Origin: Tautonia marina
GTDB lineage: Bacteria > Planctomycetota > Planctomycetia > Isosphaerales > Isosphaeraceae
Direction of reading: 5' to 3'
Length of the DNA stretch: 64,000 nt
Assembly: GCF_009177065.1 (NCBI RefSeq)
Contig: NZ_WEZF01000023.1
Location: 50,618 to 114,617 of the forward strand
A model generated the notes under the pieces. That model was not told where the DNA came from. It ran no database searches and worked only from the letters and a program-made list of their open reading frames with translations. Each line of letters opens with the position of its first letter. The first letter of the stretch is position 1. Made by a program: the position numbers and the translations under genes. Shown piece after piece: positions 14,813 through 24,674 of this stretch.

Positions 14813-16990
14813 TCAGCGGGCAATGAGGATGATGGTGCTACGGGGCTGGACCTCGTAGGTGTCGTCGGGGAGGAAGGCGGCGGCTTCCTGGGGGACGATG
14901 TCCTCGCCTTCGGGGAGGGAGGTGTCGACGACGCGGTACCAGCGGCGGTCGTCCTGCTCGGGGAGCTCGACCTCGATGGGTTCCCAGAAGGCATTGCTGG
15001 CGACGTAGATGGGAACGTCCCAGCGCTCCTCGGTCTCGAAGGCTTCGAGGGTCCAGGCGAGGAAGCGGGAGGTGCCGGAGAAATCCGGCTTCTCGGGCTC
15101 GACGCCGTGCCAGGTGATGTTGCGGAGGATCGGGGTCTCGTCCTCCTCGGAGGTCATGTAGCGCCAGCGGCGGATGATCGAGTGTTTTTTGCGGAATTCG
15201 ATGATGTGTTTCGTGAAGCGGTAGATTTCGCGGTGCTGCTTGAGCAGCTCCCAGTTGAGCCAGTTGAGGGAGTTGTCCTGGTAGACGGTGTTGTTGTTCC
15301 CCAGGGCCGAGCGGCGCATCTCGTCGCCGTAGAGGAGCATAGGGGTGCCCTGTGAAAGGAAGAGCAAGGTGAGGAAGTTCTTGATCTGGGTGACGCGGAG
15401 GCGTTCGATCGTTTCCTTTTGCTCGTCGTCGAGGTCCTCGGCATCCTCAACCGGCCCCTCGACGCCGCAGTTCCACGACTCGTTTTCGTTGTGGCCGTCG
15501 CGATTCTCTTCGCCGTTGCGAATGTTGTGCTTTTCGTTGTAGGAGACGAGGTCGTTGAGGGTGAAGCCGTCGTGACAGGTGACGAAGTTGATGGAGTGGT
15601 AGGGGGATCGCTCGCTGTCGTCGGTCGGGGCGAACAGGTCGTACGAGCCGGCGACGCGGGTGGCGAGTTCACCGGCGATCCCCAGGTCCCCTTTGAGGAA
15701 CTTGCGGACGGCGTCGCGGAACTTGCCGTTCCACTCGGCCCAGCGGCGGTCGGAGAAGGAGCCGAGGCGGTACTGGCGGATCGACCAGGGCTCGGCGATG
15801 AGCTTGATTCGGGAGAGGACGGGATCGGTCTCGATCTCCTCGATGATCGGGGTTTTCCCCTTCTCCTGTCCGTCGACGTCGATGGCGAAGACGGCGGCGA
15901 GGTCGAAGCGGAAGCCATCGACGTGCATTTCCTCGACCCAGTAGCGCAGGCAATCGAGAATGAACTTGCGCACCACCGGGTGGTTGCAGTTCATGGTGTT
16001 GCCGCAGCCGGTGAAGTCGTTATAGAACTGCGGCTGGCCGGGCATCAGCATGTAGTAGATCTGGTTATCGAGGCCCTTGAAGCTGACGGTCGGGCCGTAG
16101 TGGTTGCCTTCCCGGGAGTGGTTGAAGACGACGTCGAGGATGACCTCGATGTTGGCCTTGTGCAGCTCTCGGACGAGCATCTTGAACTCGTCGACCTGGG
16201 CGCCGAGCTTGCCGTAGTAGCTGTAGTGGCTCTCGGGGGCGAAGAAGGCGACGGTGTTGTATCCCCAGGCGTTGGCCAGGCGTTCACCGGTGACGGGGTC
16301 GCGGAAAGGGCCGTCGAAGCGGTCGAACTCGAAGACGGGGAGAAGTTCGACGGCGGTGATCCCCAGATCCTTGAGGTAGGGGATCTTTTCCATGAAGCCG
16401 CGGTACGTGCCTTCGAAGTCGGTTTCGGAGGAGTGGTGGCGGGTGAAGCCGCGGACGTTAACCTCGTAGATGATCGATTCTTCGATGGGGATGTCGGGGT
16501 GCTTGTCCCCTTGCCAGTCGAAGTCGGATCGGTAGGCGACGCAGCGCGGGGCGCCGCCGAGGTTCGAGACCTTGCTGGGCCGGAGGTGGCGGTCGGGGTC
16601 GTCGGGGAGGGAGTTGTCGTAGCCGAGGGGGTCGCCGTCGTTCCAGTCGAAGTCTCCGGAGATGGCCGGAGCGTAAGGATCGAGCAGGACCTTGTGGGGG
16701 TTGAAGCGGGAGCCGTCCTTGTCGGGTCGATAGGGGCCATCGGCACGATAGTTGTACAGGGTGCCGTTGGGCAACCCTTCGACGAACAGGTGCCAGATGT
16801 CTCCGGTTTTGTTGGCGGTTCGGGAGAAGGGAATGACGATCGCCGGCGTGTCATCGGCGATATTGTCGAACAGGAGCAGCTCCATCCGGGTCGCACCCTG
16901 GGAATGGACCGCGAAGTTGATCCCGTCGGATCGGACGGTCGGCCCCAGCGGTTCCGGGTCTCCCGGGTGAATGTCCTTGATCGTCGGCAT
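14813..16990 (-). CDS. glgX: Glycogen debranching enzyme GlgX
   Basis: The 725-residue GH13 enzyme hydrolyses alpha-1,6 branches of glycogen, here probably in the cytoplasm. It has an N-terminal CBM48-like domain (GDPEPLGPTVRSDGINFAVH) and the four GH13 blocks: WGYNTVAFFAPESHY with VDEFKMLVRELHKANIEVIL, DVVFNHSREG, VDGFRFDLAAVF (nucleophile Asp), IAEPWS (acid Glu), and VTCHDGFTLNDLVSYNEKHN. The end of the barrel has LSQGTPMLLYGDEM, typical of GlgX. ATG at 16990 is chosen because the conserved sequence begins within ten residues of it. It is divergent from treY across 215 nt; with treY and malQ it forms a glycogen/trehalose locus. Confidence 0.95.
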   Translation of the reverse strand: MPTIKDIHPGDPEPLGPTVRSDGINFAVHSQGATRMELLLFDNIADDTPAIVIPFSRTANKTGDIWHLFVEGLPNGTLYNYRADGPYRPDKDGSRFNPHKVLLDPYAPAISGDFDWNDGDPLGYDNSLPDDPDRHLRPSKVSNLGGAPRCVAYRSDFDWQGDKHPDIPIEESIIYEVNVRGFTRHHSSETDFEGTYRGFMEKIPYLKDLGITAVELLPVFEFDRFDGPFRDPVTGERLANAWGYNTVAFFAPESHYSYYGKLGAQVDEFKMLVRELHKANIEVILDVVFNHSREGNHYGPTVSFKGLDNQIYYMLMPGQPQFYNDFTGCGNTMNCNHPVVRKFILDCLRYWVEEMHVDGFRFDLAAVFAIDVDGQEKGKTPIIEEIETDPVLSRIKLIAEPWSIRQYRLGSFSDRRWAEWNGKFRDAVRKFLKGDLGIAGELATRVAGSYDLFAPTDDSERSPYHSINFVTCHDGFTLNDLVSYNEKHNIRNGEENRDGHNENESWNCGVEGPVEDAEDLDDEQKETIERLRVTQIKNFLTLLFLSQGTPMLLYGDEMRRSALGNNNTVYQDNSLNWLNWELLKQHREIYRFTKHIIEFRKKHSIIRRWRYMTSEEDETPILRNITWHGVEPEKPDFSGTSRFLAWTLEAFETEERWDVPIYVASNAFWEPIEVELPEQDDRRWYRVVDTSLPEGEDIVPQEAAAFLPDDTYEVQPRSTIILIAR

Positions 16991-17205
16991 CGGCGGCGAC
17001 CGGGCGACGAAGCGCCCGCCCCAAGGTAAGATCGTTGTCCGGACGTGACTGAACGCGAAGCAAATCCCCACGCCGGCTTCCCAGACGGGAACCGCGACGT
17101 GGGGCGTCCGGTGGCCCAATCTAGCAAGTTTCGGTCCCTTTGTGCAGGGCTGCCGCCTCGACCCGTCCGGCTCTCGGCCCCTTCTTCAGGTGAAAGCAAC
17201 CGATC

Positions 17206-20200
17206 ATGCCACCACGACCCGACGACACCGAGCCACTGGCATCACCGGAGGAGCCCCGAACCCCTCGCCCCGCCGAAACCCGTGCCGAGGCCCTCTTTCA
17301 GGCCGAAGCGCAGGCCGTGGCCGAGGCTCCGTTGCGGAGGCCCCGGGCCACGTATCGGCTGCAGCTTCACCGCGACTTTCCGTTGACGAAGGTCGAGGCG
17401 ATTCTTGACTATCTGGACGATCTGGGCATTTCGGATGCCTATTTTTCTCCCTACCTTGCCGCGCGACCCGGCAGCACGCACGGCTACGACGTGTTCGACC
17501 ACGGGCAGATCAACCCCGAGATCGGCGACGAGGAGACGCACGAGCGGCTCGTCCGGAAAATGCTCGATCGGGGGATGGGCCGGGTGATCGACGTGGTGCC
17601 GAACCACATGGGAATCACCGGCGGCAACCCGTTCTGGGCCGATCTGCTCGAAAACGGCAAGCAGGCGGCATCGGCCCGATACTTCGACGTCGACTGGTAT
17701 CCGGTCAAGGAGGAGCTGGAAGGCCGGGTCTTGCTGCCGGTCCTGGGAGACCAGTACGGCAAGGTCCTCGAAGACGGCCAGCTCGTCGTCGGTCGCAAGG
17801 AGGGATCGTTTTATCTCGACTATTTCGACCATCGGTTTCCCCTCTCGCCGAGGTCGTACGGCCTGATCCTCGGTCAGCGGCCCGAGGTGCTGGACACGGT
17901 GCTCAACCCGGACGACGTCCACTTGCTGGAGTTCCGGAGCGTCATCGCCGCGATCGAGAATCTGCCTCCCCGAGATGCCGACGACGAGGAATCAATCGCT
18001 CGATACCGCGCCGAGAAAGAGGTGATCAAGCACCGAATCGCCCGGCTTTGCGAGGAATCGCCAAAGCTGGCCGCCTTTGTCGATGAGAATGTCGCCCTGT
18101 TCCGGGGAGAACCCGGCGATCCGCGCAGCTTCGACCTGTTGCACGAACTGCTCGAACATCAGGTCTACCGCCTGGCCTACTGGCGGGTGGCCGTGGAAGA
18201 AATCAACTACCGGAGATTCTTCGACATCAACGACCTGGCCGGGGTGCGGATCGAGGACCCGGAGGTTCTGGAAACGACCCACCGCCTGATTTTCGACTGG
18301 GTAGATCGCGGAGGAGTGTCGGCGCTTCGGATCGACCACCCGGACGGCCTGGCCGATCCGGCGGGGTACTTCGCAAGGCTTCAGGAAACCTTGTTCGTCC
18401 GAGCATGTCTCCAACGGCTGGACAACGGCGTGGACGACGCGGAGCGATCGGAGATCGAGCAACGGTTGCGCGATCGCTTCCGATCGGCCCTCGAGGCCGA
18501 GCCGAACGGCCCGCTGGCGAGGCGATACCCGATTGTCGTCGAGAAGATTCTCAGCCGGGGGGAAGACCTTCCCGAGCGCTGGACGATCGACGGAACGGTC
18601 GGATACGAATATCTGAACGCACTGAACGGTCTGTTCGTCGATCCTGAAGGCCAGCCGACCATCGAAACGTCGTACGCCGAATTCACGGGAGACACCGAGC
18701 CGTGGCACGAGGTTGTGTACGACGCGAAGCAGTTGATCTGTCGGGCCTCACTTGCGAGTGAGTTGAACATGCTCGCGCGGCAGCTCAACCGGGTGAGCGA
18801 ACACGATCGCCGCAGCAGAGACTTCACGCTGAACGATCTGCGTCGGGCCTTGCGCGAGGTCATCGCCTGCTTCCCGGTCTACCGAACCTATTTGAAGCCG
18901 GGCGAGCCGATGACCGAACGCGACCGGGCGTACATCGACCAGGCCGTTTATCGGGCCCGACGACGGAACCCGACGATCGACCCGTCGGTCTTCGAGTTCA
19001 TTCGGGCGGCCCTCTTGCTGGAACATCCGGCGGGGATCTCGGCCGACGACATCGAGCAGCGCGAGGCGTTCGTCATCCGGTTCCAGCAGACGACCGGACC
19101 GGTGACGGCCAAGGGGGTCGAGGACACGGCCTTTTACCGGCAAATCAAGCTTGCCTCGCTCAACGAGGTGGGCGGCGAGCCGGCCCGGTTCGGGCACTCG
19201 CCGTCGTCGTTCCACGCGATCAACGCCCACCGCCTGAACCTCTGGCCCGGCGGCTTCTCGACCACCGCCACGCACGACAACAAGCGCGGCGAAGACACGA
19301 GAATGCGGATCAACGTGCTCTCGGAACTCAGCGGCGACTGGCAGACCCACCTGACCCGCTGGGGCTACTGGAACAAGACGAAGAAGACCGAGGTCCACGG
19401 TGCCCCGGCTCCGGATGCACGGGAAGAGTACCTGTTCTATCAAACCCTGATTGGGGCCTGGCCCTTCGGCTCGTCGGACGAGGTTCCGGAGGGCCTGGTC
19501 GAGCGCGTGCAGCAGTACCTGCTCAAGGCGCTGCGCGAGGCGAAGCTCAACACCACCTGGACCGACCCCGATCCGTCGTACGGCGATGCCGTCTCGAAGT
19601 TCGTGGCCGACGTGCTCTCGGGGGAAGGGGCCGAGATCTTCCTCAAGGATTTCCTGCCGTTTCAGCGACAGGTGGCCCGAATCGGGGTGATCGGGTCGCT
19701 CGGGCAAGTGTTGCTCAAGATCGCGTCTCCGGGGGTCCCGGATGTGTACCAGGGGTGCGACCTGTGGGACCTGGCGCTTGTCGATCCCGACAACCGAAGA
19801 CCGGTTGATTACGACCACCGCCGCCAGGCACTCGCCGCGCTTCGCCAGGAAATCGCCTCGGGAACGCCGCGTGATCAACTGGCCGCACGTTTGCTCAGCG
19901 CTCCGGAGGACGGCCTGATCAAGCTCTATCTGCTCTGGACGGCCCTGAGTCATCGAAAGGAGCACCCGGAGGTCTACTCGCACGGGGTCTACCGCCCCCT
20001 GGAGGCCGAAGGGGAACGCAAGGGGAACGTCCTGTCGTTCGGCCGCTACCGAGATGGTCGGTACGCCGCGGTGGTCGTCCCTCGGCTTGTGGCCGGACTG
20101 ATGGGGGAGGAGAGTCAGCAGATGCCGGTCGGGCCGGAAGTCTGGGGAGACACGGTCCTCGGGCTCCCCGACTCGGGACTGCCCCGGCGCTGGCGGAACC

Positions 20201-20310
20201 TCCTGACCGACGAGGTGGTCGAACTTCAGAACGGGGACGGTCGGCCGGTGTTGCCGATTGCCGAGATCTTCCGGACGATCCCGTTCGGCCTGATGGTTGA
20301 GCAGGAGTGA
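17206..20310 (+). CDS. treY: Malto-oligosyltrehalose synthase TreY
   Basis: The 1034-residue protein is a large GH13 isomerase that converts the reducing end of maltodextrin to a trehalose unit. Typical motifs are ATYRLQLHRDFPLTKVEAIL, then HGYDVFDHGQINPEIGDEET, DVVPNHMGITGGNPFWADLL, LRIDHPDGLADPAGYFARLQ (nucleophile region), the TreY-specific VTAKGVEDTAFYRQIKLASL and TTATHDNKRGEDTRMRINVL. Length is slightly above the usual 700-950 because of an N-terminal low-complexity extension of about 40 residues and insertions near residue 260. The partner trehalohydrolase TreZ is not in the window. It is transcribed away from glgX and converges on malQ. Confidence 0.93.
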   Translation: MPPRPDDTEPLASPEEPRTPRPAETRAEALFQAEAQAVAEAPLRRPRATYRLQLHRDFPLTKVEAILDYLDDLGISDAYFSPYLAARPGSTHGYDVFDHGQINPEIGDEETHERLVRKMLDRGMGRVIDVVPNHMGITGGNPFWADLLENGKQAASARYFDVDWYPVKEELEGRVLLPVLGDQYGKVLEDGQLVVGRKEGSFYLDYFDHRFPLSPRSYGLILGQRPEVLDTVLNPDDVHLLEFRSVIAAIENLPPRDADDEESIARYRAEKEVIKHRIARLCEESPKLAAFVDENVALFRGEPGDPRSFDLLHELLEHQVYRLAYWRVAVEEINYRRFFDINDLAGVRIEDPEVLETTHRLIFDWVDRGGVSALRIDHPDGLADPAGYFARLQETLFVRACLQRLDNGVDDAERSEIEQRLRDRFRSALEAEPNGPLARRYPIVVEKILSRGEDLPERWTIDGTVGYEYLNALNGLFVDPEGQPTIETSYAEFTGDTEPWHEVVYDAKQLICRASLASELNMLARQLNRVSEHDRRSRDFTLNDLRRALREVIACFPVYRTYLKPGEPMTERDRAYIDQAVYRARRRNPTIDPSVFEFIRAALLLEHPAGISADDIEQREAFVIRFQQTTGPVTAKGVEDTAFYRQIKLASLNEVGGEPARFGHSPSSFHAINAHRLNLWPGGFSTTATHDNKRGEDTRMRINVLSELSGDWQTHLTRWGYWNKTKKTEVHGAPAPDAREEYLFYQTLIGAWPFGSSDEVPEGLVERVQQYLLKALREAKLNTTWTDPDPSYGDAVSKFVADVLSGEGAEIFLKDFLPFQRQVARIGVIGSLGQVLLKIASPGVPDVYQGCDLWDLALVDPDNRRPVDYDHRRQALAALRQEIASGTPRDQLAARLLSAPEDGLIKLYLLWTALSHRKEHPEVYSHGVYRPLEAEGERKGNVLSFGRYRDGRYAAVVVPRLVAGLMGEESQQMPVGPEVWGDTVLGLPDSGLPRRWRNLLTDEVVELQNGDGRPVLPIAEIFRTIPFGLMVEQE

Positions 20311-20394
20311 TCGGCCCGTTCCATTCCTCACGCCAAAGGTTCCCGAGCGTGCCCCCTGGCTGGGAAAATGCTCGGGGAACCTGACGCGGTGTTG

Positions 20395-21996
20395 TCACGA
20401 TTCCAAGGGCTCAGGAGGCGTCGGGGCGGGCGCCGGCTCGATGCCGAGGCGTGTCCGGTACGGCCCGGGGACCTGGCCATTCCAGCGCCCGAACAGGGCG
20501 GTCTGTTCGGCGAGCCACGATCGGCGATCGGGTGTTAACTGTTCGGTCCGGAACCGCCAGGCCCAGTTCCCCTCTCCCACGCCGGGCACGTTCATGCGGG
20601 CCTCGGTCCCCAGGCCGAGGATGTCCTGGAGCGGGGCGATCGCCGTGTTCGCAACCGAGGCCCAGGCCAGGCGAATCAGGCCGAGCGGGATGTCATCGGC
20701 CTGCCCGGGTCCGAGGTAGCGGCGGACGAAGCGGCGCTCGGCCTCCATCTCCTCGGGAGGCTGGGTGGTCTTGCCCGGTTCGGTTTCGAACCAGCCGAGC
20801 GTCGTGTCGTTGTCGTGCGTGCCGGTGTAGGCAACGCAGTGCGGAATGTAACAGTGGGGCAGATACACATCGGCGAGCGGATCGTTGCCGAAGGCGAACT
20901 GAAGGACCCGCATCCCCGGCAAGCCGAAGCGGTCGCGGAGGGCTTCGACCTCGGGGGTGATCACCCCCAGGTCCTCGGCAATGAGCGGGAGCCGACCGCC
21001 GAGCGCCTTGCGAACGGCATCGAGCAGTTCGTCTCCCGGAGCGGGTTCCCACTCGCAGCGATCGTCGGCGGCGTTCTCGGCCTTCGCGGGAATAGCGTAG
21101 CAGGCTTCCAGGCCGCGGAAGTGGTCGAACCGGAGGAGGTCGAACCGACCGAGCGCGGCGGCGATTCGCCGAGACCACCAGGCGAAGTCGTCTTTCAGGT
21201 GCGCTCCCCAGCGATAGAGCGGGTTGCCCCAATCCTGGCCCAGCTCGTTGAAGTAATCCGGAGGGACGCCGGCGGTGTGGGTCGGGCGGTTGTTCGCATC
21301 AAGGCGGAACAGGTCGCGGTGGGTCCAGACGTCGGCCCCGTCGAAGGCGACGAAGATGGGCAGGTCGCCGATCAGTCCAATCCCTCGATCGCGGCACCGG
21401 GCGCGGAAGTCGCGCCATTGCTGGTCGAAGAGATATTGCTCGAAGCGGCCGAAGGCGATCTCGTCGGCCAGTTCCAGGTCGATGCGTTGCAGGGCCTCGG
21501 GAACGCGATCGGCCAGGTCACGGTCCCATTCGTTCCAGGGGCGGTTGCCGAAGTGCTGCTTCAGGGCGTTGTAGCGGCAGTAGTCTTCCAGCCAGTCGGC
21601 CGCTCGACGGCGAAAGGCGAGGAACCCGTCGTCGGGCTGGAAGCGGGAGAAGGCCAGGCGGTGCAGACGATTCTTGAACTCGGCCACCGCGGCGAAATCG
21701 ACCCGATCCACGGGGAAATCGGGCAGGTCGTCCAGCTCGGAACCGTTGAGGAGCCCCTGCTCCACCAGCGGCTCCGGCGCGATCAGCAGCGGATTCCCGG
21801 CGAAGGAGGACGGCGAGGCATAGGGAGAGTTCCCGGCGCCGATCGGCCCCACCGGGAGCATCTGCCACCAGCGCTGGCCGGTGTCGGCCATGACGTCGAG
21901 AAACCAGTCTGAGCCCCGGCCGAGGTCGCCGATCCCAAACCGGCCGGGAAGCGAGGTCAAATGCAGCAAGATGCCACTGGCGCGTTGCAAGTCCAT
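20395..21996 (-). CDS. malQ: 4-alpha-glucanotransferase (amylomaltase)
   Basis: The 533-residue GH77 enzyme transfers glucan segments between maltodextrins. It starts MDLQRASGILLHLTSLPGRF and shows SPYASPSSFAGNPLLIAPEP, the barrel motif FDLLRFDHFRGLEACYAIPA (nucleophile Asp in LRFDHFRG), EDLGVITPEVEALRDRFGLP with the acid/base Glu, and VAYTGTHDNDTTLGWFETEP. All catalytic blocks are present and the length is usual. The start at 21996 fits the family; 34 further upstream residues in frame are not conserved in character. It ends 84 nt from treY in convergent orientation and completes the maltodextrin set with glgX and treY. Confidence 0.95.
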   Translation of the reverse strand: MDLQRASGILLHLTSLPGRFGIGDLGRGSDWFLDVMADTGQRWWQMLPVGPIGAGNSPYASPSSFAGNPLLIAPEPLVEQGLLNGSELDDLPDFPVDRVDFAAVAEFKNRLHRLAFSRFQPDDGFLAFRRRAADWLEDYCRYNALKQHFGNRPWNEWDRDLADRVPEALQRIDLELADEIAFGRFEQYLFDQQWRDFRARCRDRGIGLIGDLPIFVAFDGADVWTHRDLFRLDANNRPTHTAGVPPDYFNELGQDWGNPLYRWGAHLKDDFAWWSRRIAAALGRFDLLRFDHFRGLEACYAIPAKAENAADDRCEWEPAPGDELLDAVRKALGGRLPLIAEDLGVITPEVEALRDRFGLPGMRVLQFAFGNDPLADVYLPHCYIPHCVAYTGTHDNDTTLGWFETEPGKTTQPPEEMEAERRFVRRYLGPGQADDIPLGLIRLAWASVANTAIAPLQDILGLGTEARMNVPGVGEGNWAWRFRTEQLTPDRRSWLAEQTALFGRWNGQVPGPYRTRLGIEPAPAPTPPEPLES

Positions 21997-22262
21997 CTCC
22001 AGATCGCTCCCGGTCAAGGGTCGTGAGCAGGCCATCCGAAACCATCGCGCCTCGTACGATCGGCCGGCAACTCCATCGCAATCGCGGGATCGAGGCATCG
22101 CCCTGCCGACACCCTAACTTGGCGTCGAATCTGTCGGAAGACGGAATCGGCTCGATCCTGGCTCGATCACTTCAGACACAACAGTTCCGGCCAGAACCCA
22201 CCGGGCAAGTCGCGTGCCTGAGGGGAGCTCGCATGGACATTGAGAACCGAGAAGAGGGATGA

Positions 22263-22429
22263 ATGAGCCACGGATGAAACACGGATGAAACACGGATCAG
22301 AATCAAGGAATGGTCTTCGATCGCTTCGCTCTGCGTTGCCACAACCTCTGATGGTTGGCGCGGCTCTCTGCGTTCGACTTTCCCAGTTCCTTCCATCCGT
22401 GTTTCATCCGTGTTTCATCCGTGGCTCAT
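22263..22429. repeat. 35-bp perfect inverted repeat with tandem CACGGATGAAA units
   Basis: The left arm 22263-22297 and right arm 22395-22429 are exact reverse complements over 35 bp, separated by 97 nt. Each arm contains the unit ACGGATGAAAC repeated in tandem (ATCCGTGTTTC on the other strand). Shorter imperfect pairing extends outward (GAAGAGGGAT and TTTTTCTTC). The right arm supplies the TGA stop and the following bases of the leftward DoxX-like gene, so the element abuts or entered that gene end. It sits between malQ and that gene and resembles a palindromic repetitive or MITE-like sequence. Confidence 0.8.
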
Positions 22430-23694
22430 TTTTCTTCGGGATTATGCCGGGCTCCGACCCCACCGAGGCCGGCCGGATGGGCATTCAGGGCAAAGTCATC
22501 GGCCAGGTGTCGGATCGCCTCGGGGCCGATTGCCTCGCGACGAACGCGATGCCCCGAGAACCGCGAAGCTCGTCCCCAGACGACGACCCGGATCGGATGA
22601 TCCGGCCCCACCCGATCGGCCAGAGCCTCGGCCACGCCGACCGCCGCCCGAGCCTGAGGATACGGCGGCGTCCCCCGCTCGGCCCGGCTCCAGGAGGTCA
22701 GGTCGAGCCGATGCCACGGATCGCCGAGGCGAGGCTGGCGGAGATGGCGGCGGATCTCGTCGGGGTATTGCGCCAGATCGTCTTCATGAAGATACACGTA
22801 GACTCGCTCGGCATGACTGGCGTACAAGGCGAAGGATGGCCAGGAATCCCAACCTCCCCAGCGTTCCAGTAGGGGCAAGGCAATGGCCAGGGCGAAGACC
22901 GCGACGACCGCCCCACCGGCGCGCGGCATCGGCTCCATCGGGGCGACCGAACGCCCCGCCCCGGTTCGGGCGAACAGGATCAATCCTTCGACAATCAAGG
23001 CACTGTTCCAGACGACAACGATCGTGCTGTGATCCAGGCCCCAGGGACCGAGCAGCGTGATCAGGGTCGCGTGCATGAGGACGGCGCCCGCCATTGCGTA
23101 CGGTCGGGTCGATCGGAACGCCAGGCCAAGGCCGACGAGCAGCTCGGCCAGAGGCATCAGCAGTGCGGCCCCCGTCCGCACGGGAGCGGGCCAGCTCATC
23201 ACGTCGGTTCCAAGCGGAGCAGTGAGCTGGATCAGGAAGGCGGCCCCGACCTCTCCGGGGAAGGTCGTATCCAACTTTGACAGGCCCGAGTGAACATACA
23301 AGGCGATCAACAACGCCCGGCAAAGCCCAAGCGCCCGAGCCGAGGGCAAGGCCCCCAGCGCCAAGGCCATGAGGGCATACTGATACACCCACGGTTGAAA
23401 GCGGTGCTGGTCTCCGGCGATCAGGTAAGCCAGGGGGAGCAATCCGAGGAGGAAGACTTGCCTGCGGACCATCCCGCCGACGATCGAGGCGACGAGCCCT
23501 CCGAACAGCACGAGCCGAAGCCAGGGAGGTTCCGGCAATCCTGGAAGAAACGGCACGCGAGGCACCAGGCCCCCGGTGCCGATCCAGAGCGGCCACGAGA
23601 GGGTGAGCATGGTCAGGGTCGCCACGGCGAGCGCCCCGCGGAACAGCCCTGCGCGAACACGGGCGGAATCGTCCGGACGCGGATCATGATTCAT
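22426..23694 (-). CDS. DoxX/MauE-like multi-pass membrane protein
   Basis: The 422-residue protein has about nine hydrophobic segments in its first 270 residues, including the DoxX/HTTM-like stretch IALYVHSGLSKLDTTFPGEV and PLAELLVGLGLAFRSTRPYA, then a soluble C-terminal domain of about 130 residues with WGGWDSWPSFALYASHAERV. Such proteins are membrane-embedded and of unclear biochemical role. The start ATG at 23694 overlaps the end of the CHAD gene by 11 nt, so the pair is probably co-translated. The last codons and the stop (at 22426-22428) coincide with the right arm of the 35-bp inverted repeat, which may have replaced or trimmed the original C-terminus. Confidence 0.65.
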   Translation of the reverse strand: MNHDPRPDDSARVRAGLFRGALAVATLTMLTLSWPLWIGTGGLVPRVPFLPGLPEPPWLRLVLFGGLVASIVGGMVRRQVFLLGLLPLAYLIAGDQHRFQPWVYQYALMALALGALPSARALGLCRALLIALYVHSGLSKLDTTFPGEVGAAFLIQLTAPLGTDVMSWPAPVRTGAALLMPLAELLVGLGLAFRSTRPYAMAGAVLMHATLITLLGPWGLDHSTIVVVWNSALIVEGLILFARTGAGRSVAPMEPMPRAGGAVVAVFALAIALPLLERWGGWDSWPSFALYASHAERVYVYLHEDDLAQYPDEIRRHLRQPRLGDPWHRLDLTSWSRAERGTPPYPQARAAVGVAEALADRVGPDHPIRVVVWGRASRFSGHRVRREAIGPEAIRHLADDFALNAHPAGLGGVGARHNPEEK

Positions 23695-24592
23695 GGAGCA
23701 TCTGTTCTCGAAGCGATCGGTACCGAACCAGGGCCTCCTCCGCATCGCTGGCCTGGCGATCGAGCAGACGAGCGGCGGCGGGCCCCGTGCCGTCGGGAGG
23801 CAGCCCTTGCATCACGTCTCGGATGAAGGCGATGGCGACGTGGGAATCTTGCGAGGTGCCGAGAATCTCCTGCACCTGCTTCGCCCGCCGGCCGATGCGC
23901 TTCGCGCCGTTTCCGGCCGGTCGGCCCAGCCAGTCGGCCACCGACTCGGCGGCGTACCGGGTGCGCTTGGCCCGCTTGCGAAACGCGTGAAGAGCATCGA
24001 TGGGAGCGTCGGGCGGGGAGGCGTCGAGGGCGTCGAGAAACCGCCGCCAGTCGCGGCCCAGGCGATCGGCCAGGACCGCCCCGGCGGGCCGATCGTGGCC
24101 GTCGGCGAGGGTCGGGGTTCTGGCCTCGGCGATGATGGCGGCGCGGAGTGCCGCGTATCGGTCGCCATCGAAGGCGGCCTTGAGGGTTGATCGGTGTCGT
24201 TGCCGCCGCCGGTCGATTTCCTCGAAGATGGGATCACTCGGCCCGACGCAGTCAAGCGCCACGACGGCGTTCCGCAGGCGATCTTCGAGCACGTCGAGAT
24301 CGCGGACATCACCCAGGACACCGGCAAGCCATCGCAGCTCGTCTCGGAGGGGCCGGAGGGCCGGATCGTCCATCATGGGCTTGAAGAAGCGAAGGTCGGA
24401 GCGGAGGCGGCGAACCGAGGTCCGCATCTGGTGGATGTCCTCGGGGAGGAACTGGCGGGCTCCCGGCTCATGGGAAAGCATGCGTAAGACGTCATCACCC
24501 AGTGCGGCCCGCACGACCAGGCCGATCGACGATCGGGCCGTCCGACCGCGTCGAGCTTGCTGCTTCAGGGCTTTGAGTGAGTGTGATTTCAT
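23684..24592 (-). CDS. CHAD domain protein
   Basis: The 302-residue helical protein carries the CHAD signature: early histidine-rich helix (PEDIHQMRTSVRRLRSDLRF), an Arg/Lys-rich groove, ELRWLAGVLGDVRDLDVLED, HAFRKRAKRTRYAAES, then QVQEILGTSQDSHVAIAFIR. Conserved His and basic residues in this alpha-helical fold bind polyphosphate in other proteins. ATG at 24592 is preferred over a TTG at 24691, which would overlap the hydrolase gene by 17 nt. The gene lies between an alpha/beta hydrolase upstream and a membrane protein downstream, all leftward and closely spaced, so an operon is likely. No CYTH/ppk gene is adjacent. Confidence 0.88.
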   Translation of the reverse strand: MKSHSLKALKQQARRGRTARSSIGLVVRAALGDDVLRMLSHEPGARQFLPEDIHQMRTSVRRLRSDLRFFKPMMDDPALRPLRDELRWLAGVLGDVRDLDVLEDRLRNAVVALDCVGPSDPIFEEIDRRRQRHRSTLKAAFDGDRYAALRAAIIAEARTPTLADGHDRPAGAVLADRLGRDWRRFLDALDASPPDAPIDALHAFRKRAKRTRYAAESVADWLGRPAGNGAKRIGRRAKQVQEILGTSQDSHVAIAFIRDVMQGLPPDGTGPAAARLLDRQASDAEEALVRYRSLREQMLHES

Positions 24593-24674
24593 CTCAACAA
24601 GAACCCGATGATGAGCTTTCGGCCAGGGATCGGGCGAATCCCGGACGATCGGACCAACGCGAACGATCGGCGTT

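Noticed and set aside
15419..17029. Long rightward open frame (536 codons) opposite glgX
   Set aside because: It is antisense to a clear GlgX and is Val/Glu/Asp/Gly-rich, the composition produced by reading the reverse strand of a high-GC gene.
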